A DNA stretch of 42,380 nucleotides from Anaerolineales bacterium (GTDB taxonomy: Bacteria; Chloroflexota; Anaerolineae; Anaerolineales; Villigracilaceae). This document shows positions 34,362-41,071 of the stretch, piece by piece (position 1 is the stretch's first letter; every line of letters begins with the position of its first letter). The stretch lies in contig JAFGCG010000149.1 of assembly GCA_016932715.1 (NCBI GenBank), positions 1 to 42,380 of the forward strand, given 5' to 3'. The notes beneath the pieces are model-generated. The model saw only the letters and a list, made by a program, of their open reading frames with translations, ran no database searches and was not told the DNA's origin. The position numbers were made by a program, and so were the translations under genes.

Positions 34362-34661
34362 ATGTACAGGCAAGGTGACGTGATGCTAATTCCGGCAGAA
34401 GTGCCGGAAGAGGCAGTCGAACAGAAGACCATGGGCCGGATCATCCTCGCCGAAGGCGAGGCAACCGGGCACGCTCACTCGATGCTTCCGGCATACGCGG
34501 TCATGCTGGCTACGCCAGATGGACGACGCTTTATCCGTGCCTTGATGGGGGCCACCCTGGAGCACCAGGAGCATGCGGCGATAGCCGTGCCGCCTGGAAA
34601 CTATGAGATACGCATCCAACGGGAGTACGAGCCGGAGGGCGTCCGTAATGTCGCGGATTGA
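34362..34661 (+). CDS. Conserved hypothetical partner of the DUF6745-like protein
   Basis: A 99-residue beta-rich protein: MYRQGDVMLIPAEVPEEAVE, then IILAEGEATGHAHSML, and LEHQEHAAIAVPPGNYEIRI with [14 protein letters not shown]. The GDV.LIP, EGE.TGHAH, EH..I.VP.G.Y and REY.PEG.R.V.D motifs are known to me from a protein family that frequently neighbours DUF6745 genes, also outside phages. The GHAH...EHAAI histidines could form a cupin-like metal site. It overlaps the next gene by 14 nt. Confidence 0.7.
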   Translation: MYRQGDVMLIPAEVPEEAVEQKTMGRIILAEGEATGHAHSMLPAYAVMLATPDGRRFIRALMGATLEHQEHAAIAVPPGNYEIRIQREYEPEGVRNVAD

Positions 34662-35706
34662 TAGCCTTACAGATGCCCAGATGGCAGCCTTACCGGCATA
34701 TCGGGATAAGTGGCTGCACATAGGTCTATCGTGTGAGCCATTAGATGTTGACCGAGCCACCGAGGCGGTACGGCTGATATACACAGCGGCAGGTATGGCG
34801 ATGCCATCCAGAATATATCGGATGTCGTCGCCATTTGGGGCGGCCGTATTGGGTACGATGCTAAGAAATCAGGTCAGGGATCAGGTCAGGGATCAGGTCT
34901 GGGCTCAGGTCAGGGCTCAGGTCAGGGCTCAGGTCAGTGATCAGGTCGGGGCTCAGGTCAGGGCTCAGGTCGGGGCTCAGGTCAGTGATCAGGTCAGGGA
35001 TCAGGTCTGGGCTCAGGTCAGTGATCAGGTCTGGGCTCAGGTCTGGGCTCAGGTCAGTGATCAGGTCAGTGATCAGGTCGGGGCTCAGGTCTATGGTGCG
35101 CATGACGCGGGCTGGCTCTCATTCTACGATTTCTTCCTGACGGAATGCGGCCTGCAATGCTGTCTGCCGCTTCAAGGGCTGATGAATCTGGCCCAGTGCT
35201 GCGGCTGGTGGACCCCATACCGCAATGTGGTGATTCTCCAAGACAGACACAACATCCTACATCGTGACAGTCAGGGAAGATTGCATTGTGAGGACGGCCT
35301 AGCGTGCGGATATCCCGATGGGTGGGGCATATACGCTTGGCATGGCGTAAGGGTGCCGGAGCGGATCATCATGCAGCCCGACTCAATCACAGTTGGGGAG
35401 GTTCAGGCCGAGAGCAACGCCGAGATCCGCCGCGTTATGATCGAGCGTTATGGCCAGGGCCGATACCTGGAAGATGCGGGTGCCAAGATCATCCACAGCA
35501 GCGGGGACCGTATCCTCTACCGACAGGAAATTCCCGACGATGAGCCGCTCGTTATGGTGCGGGTGCTCAACAGCACGCCGGAACCTACCGGCGAGATCAA
35601 GAGCTATTTTCTCCGGGTACCTCCAGACATTACTGATGCGGATCAGGCAGTCGCCTGGACCTTCGGGATGACTCGGGATGATTATCATCCGGAGATGGAA
35701 ACGTAA
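34648..35706 (+). CDS. DUF6745-like protein with a tetrapeptide repeat array
   Basis: A 352-residue protein starting at 34648 inside the preceding gene. N-terminal helices ([20 protein letters not shown]) lead to LGTMLRNQ, then about 18 repeats of Q-V-x-x (residues about 75-147), then a conserved C-terminal domain: [73 protein letters not shown], and [14 protein letters not shown]. The CEDG and WHG..VP motifs match DUF6745 as I know it. Function unknown. The repeat varies only at two positions per unit. Confidence 0.75.
   Translation: MSRIDSLTDAQMAALPAYRDKWLHIGLSCEPLDVDRATEAVRLIYTAAGMAMPSRIYRMSSPFGAAVLGTMLRNQVRDQVRDQVWAQVRAQVRAQVSDQVGAQVRAQVGAQVSDQVRDQVWAQVSDQVWAQVWAQVSDQVSDQVGAQVYGAHDAGWLSFYDFFLTECGLQCCLPLQGLMNLAQCCGWWTPYRNVVILQDRHNILHRDSQGRLHCEDGLACGYPDGWGIYAWHGVRVPERIIMQPDSITVGEVQAESNAEIRRVMIERYGQGRYLEDAGAKIIHSSGDRILYRQEIPDDEPLVMVRVLNSTPEPTGEIKSYFLRVPPDITDADQAVAWTFGMTRDDYHPEMET
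34870..35091 (+). repeat. 12-bp tandem array (18.5 units) inside the DUF6745-like gene
   Basis: Eighteen full units of CAGGTC + NGG/AGT + GAT/GCT, then a half unit. Only two codons vary: AGG, AGT, TGG or GGG, then GAT or GCT. AGT occurs only with GAT; TGG and GGG only with GCT; AGG with both. Because 12 is a multiple of three, copy-number changes keep the frame; the other strand and frame are also open for the same reason. Confidence 0.95.
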
Positions 35707-36106
35707 CGACTATCGCGGGCGGCTCTCAACTAAAGGCCTAAAGGGCGCTAGCACCCTTAGCCTGAGGAGAGAGTGGGCTTGGGAAGCTGCTACAGCGCAA
35801 TGTGGATAGACGGCTATGAGTGAGTGCGACAACTCAAATGCCGTACTGGTATGAGCAGCCCGCCCGCTACCCTTAAAGTACTGAACGACTATCGCGGGCG
35901 GCGGCGTGGAAGGACACGCTAGGGGACAAGGGCAAACCCAACCTGCCCCCGACCTGATGGGTGCGGCCTGAAATACTGGCCGCCGTAAGTGCTACGGGAC
36001 TTACGCAGGAGTCGGTACTCAAGCCCGGCCCGCCCGCGAGAAAGAGCGCCTCGCTACCGCTGATGAGTGGGTACTGCCCGTTCCGTAAGAGTCGGGCCGG
36101 GGCGCT
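35705..36106 (+). ncRNA. Long structured non-coding region with two repeat units
   Basis: A 418-bp gap without a convincing gene. AACGACTATCGCGGGCGGC occurs at 35705 and 35884. In each unit GCGGGCGG pairs with a downstream CCGCCCGC (35715-35722 with 35860-35867; in unit 2, TCGCGGGCGG 35892-35901 with CCGCCCGCGA 36030-36039, 10 bp). Each closed unit contains internal hairpins, including GAGT-loop-ACTCAA just before the closing strand. Unit 2 also has GCGGCC/GGCCGC and CGTAAGT/ACTTACG. A third stem, AGCGCC/GGCGCT (36045-36106), ends at the ribosome site of the next gene. Confidence 0.55.
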
Positions 36107-36124
36107 TGATTGAGAGGAGGAGTG

Positions 36125-36472
36125 ATGCAGCGATACAAATTATTGTTTTTGAATAACTCTTCGTCAGCGGCACTACCATCGCCAAATGGTGACTGGGTAC
36201 GCTACGAGGATGCACAAACGTGCATCTCCGAGTGCCGGGAGGAGCTTGCCGAAGTCTATATTGACTTCGAGAAGATCATGGATGAGCGTGACGCACTCAA
36301 GGCTGAACTCGCCAAGTACCAATATAGTAAAGGCAGCGGGCCGATTCCCACGCCTGGATCTTATTGGGTGCGGATGCCTAGCGGGTGGGCCGTGCAATAC
36401 ACATCCGTAATGTGGCAGAATCCAGACAATATGAAATGGGAGGGGCCAATCCCTGAGCCTGAGGAGGAGTAA
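36125..36472 (+). CDS. Small early hypothetical protein
   Basis: A 115-residue protein: beta start (RYKLLFLNNSSSAALPSPNG), a helix (CREELAEVYIDFEKIMDERD) that is probably a coiled coil, then a C-terminal part (GSYWVRMPSGWAVQYTSVMW). The ribosome site GAGAGGAGGAGTG is identical to that at 36851, suggesting cassette-like copying of leaders. Stop overlaps next ATG by one base. Confidence 0.6.
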   Translation: MQRYKLLFLNNSSSAALPSPNGDWVRYEDAQTCISECREELAEVYIDFEKIMDERDALKAELAKYQYSKGSGPIPTPGSYWVRMPSGWAVQYTSVMWQNPDNMKWEGPIPEPEEE

Positions 36473-36636
36473 TGCCGGAGCTGACCTGCCCCAACTGCGG
36501 GGCCGAGATCGAGCGGGATCCGCGCTTCTCCGAGTACACGTGCCCGGAGTGCGGGGAGACCTTCTATGATGAGGAGTGGAATGATACGACAATACCAGAT
36601 CGCCATATGCGACCAGTGTTACCTGCTGGTCGGTGA
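36472..36636 (+). CDS. Small zinc-ribbon protein
   Basis: A 54-residue protein with a perfect zinc ribbon: LTCPNCGAEIERDPRFSEYT then CPECGETFYDEEW (CPxCG ... CPECG, 15 residues apart). Too short for many gene callers. Its 3' third overlaps the next gene in another frame, so only the ribbon (first 38 residues) may be under selection. Likely metal-binding regulator or transcription accessory. Confidence 0.6.
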   Translation: MPELTCPNCGAEIERDPRFSEYTCPECGETFYDEEWNDTTIPDRHMRPVLPAGR

Positions 36637-36820
36637 TGAATGCAATAATCCTGAGTGCGTGTTTTGCTGGCGGTCGATGGCCGAGGTCGCCCATATCCTG
36701 GACGTGACGTTAATTCGTCCGATCGTGGACGGAGAGAGCCTGGACCTGCATCCGGCGCGGAGATCCGTGGTGAGGCCAACTTACCCCGATGGCCGGACAG
36801 ACAGCGAGGACCCGGAGTGA
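36581..36820 (+). CDS. Small Cys-rich protein
   Basis: A 79-residue protein from ATG 36581 behind GAGGAG (4 nt). CDQCYLLVGDECNNPECVFC gives five Cys in a compact cluster, a possible zinc site. The rest is acidic (ILDVTLIRPIVDGESLDLHP). It overlaps the zinc-ribbon gene by 56 nt. Function unknown. Confidence 0.55.
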   Translation: MIRQYQIAICDQCYLLVGDECNNPECVFCWRSMAEVAHILDVTLIRPIVDGESLDLHPARRSVVRPTYPDGRTDSEDPE

Positions 36821-36864
36821 CCCGCAAAACATTTTGGTTCGTTTGGGAGCGGAGAGGAGGAGTG

Positions 36865-37065
36865 ATGGCAATCAGTATGATCCTGGCTCGGTGCAAATGC
36901 GGGCGCACCGCCGAGTTCCGTGGCGACAGCCCCAGGGAGCGCGACAAGGCCATGGTTGCGGTGGGGTGGAGCAGAACTACGGCGGGGAAATTTGTGGAGC
37001 ACTTCTACTGCCCGGAGTGCTGCACGATCATATGGTGCAGGACCGATCCGGAGGCAAGCCAATGA
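36865..37065 (+). CDS. Small zinc-binding protein
   Basis: A 66-residue protein: ILARCKCGRTAEFRGDSPRE and FYCPECCTIIWCRTD carry two Cys pairs (CKC, CPECC) for a ribbon, with a helix between (DKAMVAVGWSR). It follows the repeated leader GAGAGGAGGAGTG. It overlaps the next ATG. Third Cys-rich small protein in 600 bp. Confidence 0.6.
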   Translation: MAISMILARCKCGRTAEFRGDSPRERDKAMVAVGWSRTTAGKFVEHFYCPECCTIIWCRTDPEASQ

Positions 37066-37286
37066 CAGAAGATTACCTGAGCATCAGCCAACTATCCCGC
37101 AGAGCCGGGATGAGCGCCGATGTAATCCGGCGCCACCTGCACGAAATCCGCCACCTCCGCCACTCTCCGCGCGGCAAGGTGTGGATCAGGGCAAGCGATT
37201 TCGAGGCATGGTACGAGCGCAAGGCAAAAGCGGTGCGAGCCGACGAAGAAGTGCTGGAGTTTATCGAGGGGCTGAAGTGGGCGTAA
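37062..37286 (+). CDS. MerR/excisionase-like helix-turn-helix protein
   Basis: A 74-residue protein: YLSISQLSRRAGMSADVIRR (helix-turn-helix), a wing (HLRHSPRGKVWIRASDFEAW) and a helical tail. The LS..LS...GMS...IRRHL and wing W.R.SDFEAWY pattern matches small winged-helix proteins of the Xis/MerR type. It lies 0.9 kb before the integrase and could act in excision or regulate the module. Confidence 0.65.
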   Translation: MTEDYLSISQLSRRAGMSADVIRRHLHEIRHLRHSPRGKVWIRASDFEAWYERKAKAVRADEEVLEFIEGLKWA

Positions 37287-37744
37287 AAGTCAGGCAGGTC
37301 GGCGACAAATGGGTGGTGCGGGTGGACTGGCATCAGCACCGCAAGTCCAAGACGTTCTCCAGCGAGGATAAGGCCCGCGATTTCGCCGGAGAAATTAGGG
37401 ATGAGCTTGAGGCAAGCAATGGCAAGGCATCGGATTGGGTTAGGCGTTTAATAAGCAAAGCAAACAGGCTGGTTCCCGGTGAAGCGCTAGACTTTGTGCC
37501 GCTAATACCTTGTGTGTACTTTCTTATGCACAGGGATAGGGTTGTTTATGTAGGAAGGACCAGCAATCTTTATCTCCGCATTGGGAACCATCTCAGGGAA
37601 AAACAAGGCATGTTTACTGGAATTCAATACATCCACTGCGGCCAAAGGGAATCTGAGAGGCTTGAAAGGCGTTACATCAAAAAATATAACCCGCCGCTGA
37701 ATAAGACTTGCAAAACATTCATGGATGAAACCGAGAATGGCTGA
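37277..37744 (+). CDS. Chimera: integrase-type N-terminus fused to a GIY-YIG nuclease
   Basis: A 155-residue protein starting with GTG 37277 inside the previous gene. Residues about 1-50 (VGVKVRQVGDKWVVRVDWHQ, KSKTFSSEDKARDFAGEIRD) resemble the arm-binding N-terminus of phage tyrosine integrases. Residues about 75-150 are a GIY-YIG nuclease: PCVYFLMHRDRVVYVGRTSN (both Tyr present), LYLRIGNHL (Arg), ESERLERRYI (Glu) and KYNPPLNK (Asn). All catalytic positions appear intact. The fusion could be a mobile nuclease that captured an integrase start. The gene ends inside the next gene's 5' end. Confidence 0.75.
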   Translation: MGVKVRQVGDKWVVRVDWHQHRKSKTFSSEDKARDFAGEIRDELEASNGKASDWVRRLISKANRLVPGEALDFVPLIPCVYFLMHRDRVVYVGRTSNLYLRIGNHLREKQGMFTGIQYIHCGQRESERLERRYIKKYNPPLNKTCKTFMDETENG

Positions 37745-37961
37745 GAAGTTCCATGCGATCTATTCCGTCCCGGCACAGCGGGGTTTTCCTATCGACGAGG
37801 CCGCGCGCTACCTCGGCATGCACCCGCAGACCCTCAGGAAATTGAGCGACGCCGGGGAGATACCTTGCAGGCGAGTCGGGAAGCATCGCGTGTTCCTGTT
37901 GGAAGACCTGAACTCATGGCTGGAAAGACAGCCGATGTGGGTGAACGATGGGCATCATTAA
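37737..37961 (+). CDS. Excisionase-like MerR-family helix-turn-helix protein
   Basis: A 74-residue protein with FPIDEAARYLGMHPQTLRKL (helix-turn-helix) and a wing PCRRVGKHRVFLLEDLNSWL, the standard AlpA/Xis-type DNA-binding fold. It overlaps the integrase start by 14 nt, as excisionases often do. It is the best candidate for the directionality factor. Confidence 0.75.
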   Translation: MAEKFHAIYSVPAQRGFPIDEAARYLGMHPQTLRKLSDAGEIPCRRVGKHRVFLLEDLNSWLERQPMWVNDGHH

Positions 37962-39063
37962 AGTCTTCGTCAAAGGCAAGCCGCGATGGGAAGTCAGCCG
38001 GCGCCTGCCAAAGAACAAGCTTGGCGTGCGGAGATTCCGGCGGCTATATGAGAAGAAGGCCCTGGCCGAAAAGGTACTCGGGAAGCTCAATGGGGCAATC
38101 GCTCTCGGCGAGTTGGACGAAGTGCTCCCTTCCCTGGTTGGTGCTGCAGATATCGATCACACGATCGAAACCTTCTATGCAGTATTCGAAGCGCAGTACG
38201 CGAAACCCAGGCTGACGTCCTGGACACGCTATCGCCAGTCATTCCGTTTTATCCTGCCGGAGCTCGGGCATATCCAATTGCGTGAATTCAAGCGCGGCTT
38301 CCTGGATGCTTATTTGGAACGCCGGATCCGCACTGTCAGCCGGTCGACCGCCAATAAGGACATCGCCGCTATCAAAAAAATGTTCAGCTATGCCCTGCAG
38401 ACGGGCGCTGTGCTGATAAACCATCTTGCCGGATATCCAACCTTCAGGCTTCAGGAAAAGGCGCTCAGGCTGCCGACGCTAGCGGAATTTCGCGTTCTGG
38501 TAGATGCTCAACCAACCACGCAGCTTTCGGCGCTTGTGGCAGTTTTGGGCGAAACCGGATTAAGAAAAAGTGAGGCGCTTGGCCTGACCTGGCCGCAGAT
38601 AGACTTCCGGGACAAGAAAGTTACGGTTGAGCGCACCAAAGGGAAAAAAGTACGCTCCATTCCACTTACCGATTTTGCACTCGAAAAACTGCGGCAGCTG
38701 ACCCGCTATGTCGGGAACCAAAACGTGTTTGTTTATGACCGCGGCAGCTACCGCGGAAAGCAGCTCAAGCGCCCCTACAAGGCATTTCGAAAAGCTGCGA
38801 AGGCGGTAGGTCTTGAATGGGTAAAGTTCCACACCTTAAGGCATATGAGAGGCACTGTCTGGCTTCAATGCGGCGCCGACATCCAGGATGTGAGGGTCGG
38901 ATTGGGGCACAGTTCCATCACGACAACGGCGCGATACCTGAAGCATACCGAGACGCACATTGATCGGTCGCTGCGTGAAGCACAGGAGAAAGAAAAGCGA
39001 AAACTTGAGGAATCTTTAGCGGCTGAGGTGGAGAAAAAGGGGAGACGCGAAAATGGAGCATGA
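37948..39063 (+). CDS. int: Tyrosine integrase
   Basis: A 371-residue recombinase that inserts the phage at attB. N-terminal arm-binding domain (IIKVFVKGKPRWEVSRRLPK), core-binding helices about 70-170, then the catalytic domain. Active residues visible: Arg in GLRKSEALGL (about 210), Lys in RTKGKKVRSIPLT (about 233), H-x-x-R in HTLRHMRG (about 298), His in LGHSSITTT (about 321) and nucleophile Tyr in ARYLKH (about 330). The charged tail (REAQEKEKRKLEESLAAEVE) probably contacts the neighbouring protomer. attP follows its stop by about 20 bp. Confidence 0.95.
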   Translation: MGIIKVFVKGKPRWEVSRRLPKNKLGVRRFRRLYEKKALAEKVLGKLNGAIALGELDEVLPSLVGAADIDHTIETFYAVFEAQYAKPRLTSWTRYRQSFRFILPELGHIQLREFKRGFLDAYLERRIRTVSRSTANKDIAAIKKMFSYALQTGAVLINHLAGYPTFRLQEKALRLPTLAEFRVLVDAQPTTQLSALVAVLGETGLRKSEALGLTWPQIDFRDKKVTVERTKGKKVRSIPLTDFALEKLRQLTRYVGNQNVFVYDRGSYRGKQLKRPYKAFRKAAKAVGLEWVKFHTLRHMRGTVWLQCGADIQDVRVGLGHSSITTTARYLKHTETHIDRSLREAQEKEKRKLEESLAAEVEKKGRRENGA

Positions 39064-39085
39064 TTGGACCGGTCCCTTAACTGTA

Positions 39086-39157
39086 TGCCGGGGAAGGGGA
39101 TCGAACCCTCACATCGCTTGCGCGATACAGGATTTTAAGTCCTATCTACCCTTCCGC
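39086..39157 (-). other. attP: 3' part of a tRNA-Leu (TAA)
   Basis: Read leftward this gives a tRNA anticodon arm (TAGGA-CTTAAAA-TCCTG, anticodon TAA at 39137-39135), a long variable arm (ATCGC-GCAA-GCGAT), a T arm (GAGGG-TTCGATC-CCCTT), then CCCCGGC and discriminator A. The matching 5' acceptor strand GCCGGGG is missing and the D arm has lost its 3' strand, so this is not a functional tRNA. It is the usual form of a tRNA-targeting attP, with the core from the anticodon loop to the 3' end. Confidence 0.85.
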
Positions 39158-39270
39158 GAAATCCTTATAAAGCTTTAGTCTTCCTAAATTTATTGGGTTT
39201 TATGACCCTGCTGAAAAGTGGAATCCTGCGCCAGATTGAGCCGCTGAGCGGGAGAAAAACGGGAGGAGTT

Positions 39271-39552
39271 GTGAGGGGAAAAGACAAGGACATGATCGAG
39301 CGGGGGCAGCTCGCCAAATGTCGTGCGGAGTGCCGTCGCCTGGAAACCATCCTGGATGAGATCTGCGAGATCATAGAATTTCCCGGGGCCGCCCGCAGAT
39401 CACGAACCTCCGTTGAGGCGGTCCGACGGCTCAAGGAAGAGCGTAACCGCCTCAAGGAGCTGTATGAAAGCGCCTGTGAAATCTCGGAGCAGAGGCGTAA
39501 GGAGATAGCCTATCTGAAGGAGCATGCACCAGGAGTCCCGATCATAGGCTGA
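39271..39552 (+). CDS. Small coiled-coil early protein
   Basis: About 93 residues from GTG 39271 behind GGGAGGAG; an ATG at 39292 is the alternative, and an ATG at 39202 would include a stretch without coding character. The protein is a helical hairpin: KCRAECRRLETILDEICEII, a basic turn (AARRSRTSVEA), then LKEERNRLKELYESACEISE. It precedes the replication genes. No family recognised. Between attP and this start nothing else is seen. Confidence 0.5.
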   Translation: MRGKDKDMIERGQLAKCRAECRRLETILDEICEIIEFPGAARRSRTSVEAVRRLKEERNRLKELYESACEISEQRRKEIAYLKEHAPGVPIIG

Positions 39553-39563
39553 GGGGAAGATCA

Positions 39564-40433
39564 GTGGCTCGCATACGACAGATCAAGCCGGAATTTTTCT
39601 TAGATGAAGAGCTCGCCGGCAGTTGCTGCAGAGACGCCCGGTATCTCTACATTGGCCTATGGGGTATTGCCGATCGCGAAGGACGGCTTGAAGACCGTCC
39701 GGCGCGAATCAAGGCACAGGTTTTTCCGTACGATGACGACATCACCGTACCTGTTATTAACAAGTTTATCGACGAATTGGACCGTGGAGACTTCGTTTTG
39801 CGGTATGAAGCCGAGGGCAAGCGTCTGCTATGGGTGCGGTCGCTGAAAAGACACCAACACTTTCACCGCGACGAACAAGGTTCGAAACTGCCTGAGCCGC
39901 CAGCAGATATAGAAATGCACCGTACATGTACGATGCAGGCACCGTACAAGCACCACACTTGCACGCCGACTTCTACTTCTGGGTATCTGGTATCTGGTAT
40001 CGGGAATCGGGGATCTGGAATCGGGGATCTGGTATCTGGCAATGGGGATCGGATATCGGGTGACGCAGCGCAAAGGGGCGCTGTTTCCGGTGCGGCCAAA
40101 AAGCGCCGCACCTCCCAACGAACCGGCTGCCCCGACAGTTTCGATATCACTGAAGGCCTGAAAGAATGGGCGAGTAAGGCTGTCCCCGGCCTCAACGTGG
40201 AGGCTGAAACGGAGAATTTCCTCGATCATCACCGGGCTAAAGGCAGCAGTTTCTGCAACTGGGATGCCGCCTGGAAACTGTGGATGAGACGAGAAAGAAA
40301 GTATCATCCACAGAATAATCCCACCAAAACACTTCCGACTGGGCAACAGAGAAAGCAGCAGCCGGAAACTATGCGTGATTTCGAGAAGCGCATTCAAGAG
40401 CAGGCCGACAGGATGAAGGACATTCTCAAATGA
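39564..40433 (+). CDS. Replication initiator-like winged-helix protein
   Basis: A 289-residue protein starting with GTG 39564 behind GAGGGG. The N-terminal 110 residues (RIRQIKPEFFLDEELAGSCC, YLYIGLWGIADREGRLEDRP, LLWVRSLKRHQHFHRDEQGS) match the winged-helix start of many phage replication proteins. A Gly/Ser-rich linker encoded by a 7-bp tandem array (39981-40057) follows. The C-terminal domain (about 190-260: FLDHHRAKGSSFCNWDAAWK, LWMRRERKY) is the conserved DNA-binding or helicase-contact part. It overlaps the next gene by 4 nt. Confidence 0.8.
   Translation: MARIRQIKPEFFLDEELAGSCCRDARYLYIGLWGIADREGRLEDRPARIKAQVFPYDDDITVPVINKFIDELDRGDFVLRYEAEGKRLLWVRSLKRHQHFHRDEQGSKLPEPPADIEMHRTCTMQAPYKHHTCTPTSTSGYLVSGIGNRGSGIGDLVSGNGDRISGDAAQRGAVSGAAKKRRTSQRTGCPDSFDITEGLKEWASKAVPGLNVEAETENFLDHHRAKGSSFCNWDAAWKLWMRRERKYHPQNNPTKTLPTGQQRKQQPETMRDFEKRIQEQADRMKDILK
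39981..40057 (+). repeat. 7-bp tandem array (11 units) inside the initiator gene
   Basis: Eleven consecutive heptamers of the form [T/G]GG[T/A/G]ATC (for example GGGTATC, TGGTATC, GGGAATC, GGGGATC), with TGGCAAT and GGATATC as the most divergent. Seven is not a multiple of three, so gaining or losing one or two units would shift the frame before the conserved C-terminal domain. At present the frame is intact. Confidence 0.9.
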
Positions 40434-41071
40434 TACAATCAGATTATAGACAATTCATTGCCGTGATTCAGGCTACCGCCGAGATCTACGGCAAAACGCT
40501 TTCCGATACCGCTATTGGTCTCTACTGGCAGGCACTCAAAGGCCAAAGCCTCGATGAAGTCAAGCGCGGGATCTCGGCGCACATAGCGGCGCCGGACTGC
40601 GGACGGTTCATGCCGCGGCCGGCGGATATCCTGCGTCCGTTCGCGCGAGTCGAGAAAGAGCCGATTATCGCCTGGAGCCAGGTCGCACGAGCGATGATCA
40701 AACACGGATCCTACCAGAGCGTGTGTTTCGAGGACGGAGTGATCAATGCCGTCATTCGAGACCTGGGCGGCTGGATCTGGATCTGCAATCAAAATATCGA
40801 TGAGCCGTGGGTGCAGAAGGAATTTGAGCGCAAATACGAGGCTTATCGTCGGGAGCGTATCACTCACACAGAGCGGCTGCCGGGCTATTTCGAGATCGAT
40901 AACCACGCAAAAGGCCTGAGTGAGTATGTTCCACAACCGATTCTGATCGAGGAGTCGGGGCGGACGCGATTGTTGCCGAAGGCCGAAGCGGCGCCAAGAG
41001 GGTTGCTTGACGGAACCTGCGAGCATTTAGCGGAGGTGGTGTCCATGGACGGCAAAAGGGCAAAACGGTAA
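40430..41071 (+). CDS. DUF6475-like replication protein (P/helicase-loader position)
   Basis: A 213-residue protein. SDYRQFIAVIQATAEIYGKT, LYWQALKGQSLDEVKRGISA, CGRFMPRPADILRPF and ITHTERLPGYFEIDN, together with the VCFEDGVINAVIRDLGGWIW block, match DUF6475 as I know it from phage replication modules. It follows the initiator with a 4-nt overlap, the O-P order of lambdoid phages, so a helicase-loading role is likely but not shown. Confidence 0.75.
   Translation: MIQSDYRQFIAVIQATAEIYGKTLSDTAIGLYWQALKGQSLDEVKRGISAHIAAPDCGRFMPRPADILRPFARVEKEPIIAWSQVARAMIKHGSYQSVCFEDGVINAVIRDLGGWIWICNQNIDEPWVQKEFERKYEAYRRERITHTERLPGYFEIDNHAKGLSEYVPQPILIEESGRTRLLPKAEAAPRGLLDGTCEHLAEVVSMDGKRAKR

Noticed and set aside
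34870..35091. 12-bp array as a CRISPR
   Set aside because: Units are contiguous without spacers and encode an in-frame peptide repeat.
35930..35938. GGGCAAACC resembling the c-di-GMP-I riboswitch
   Set aside because: The second conserved part (GGGACGCAAAGCC) and the tetraloop receptor arrangement are missing.
36060..36067. CTGATGAG resembling a hammerhead ribozyme core
   Set aside because: The required GAAA after stem II and a stem III with a cleavage triplet are absent.
35706..36124. Short peptides such as a 16-codon GTG ORF with a ribosome-like site and a 23-codon ATG ORF
   Set aside because: Very short, not repeated in both units, and explained by structured RNA sequence.
39086..39165. 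Functional tRNA-Leu gene
   Set aside because: No 5' acceptor strand matching CCCCGGC and an incomplete D arm; it is an attP fragment.
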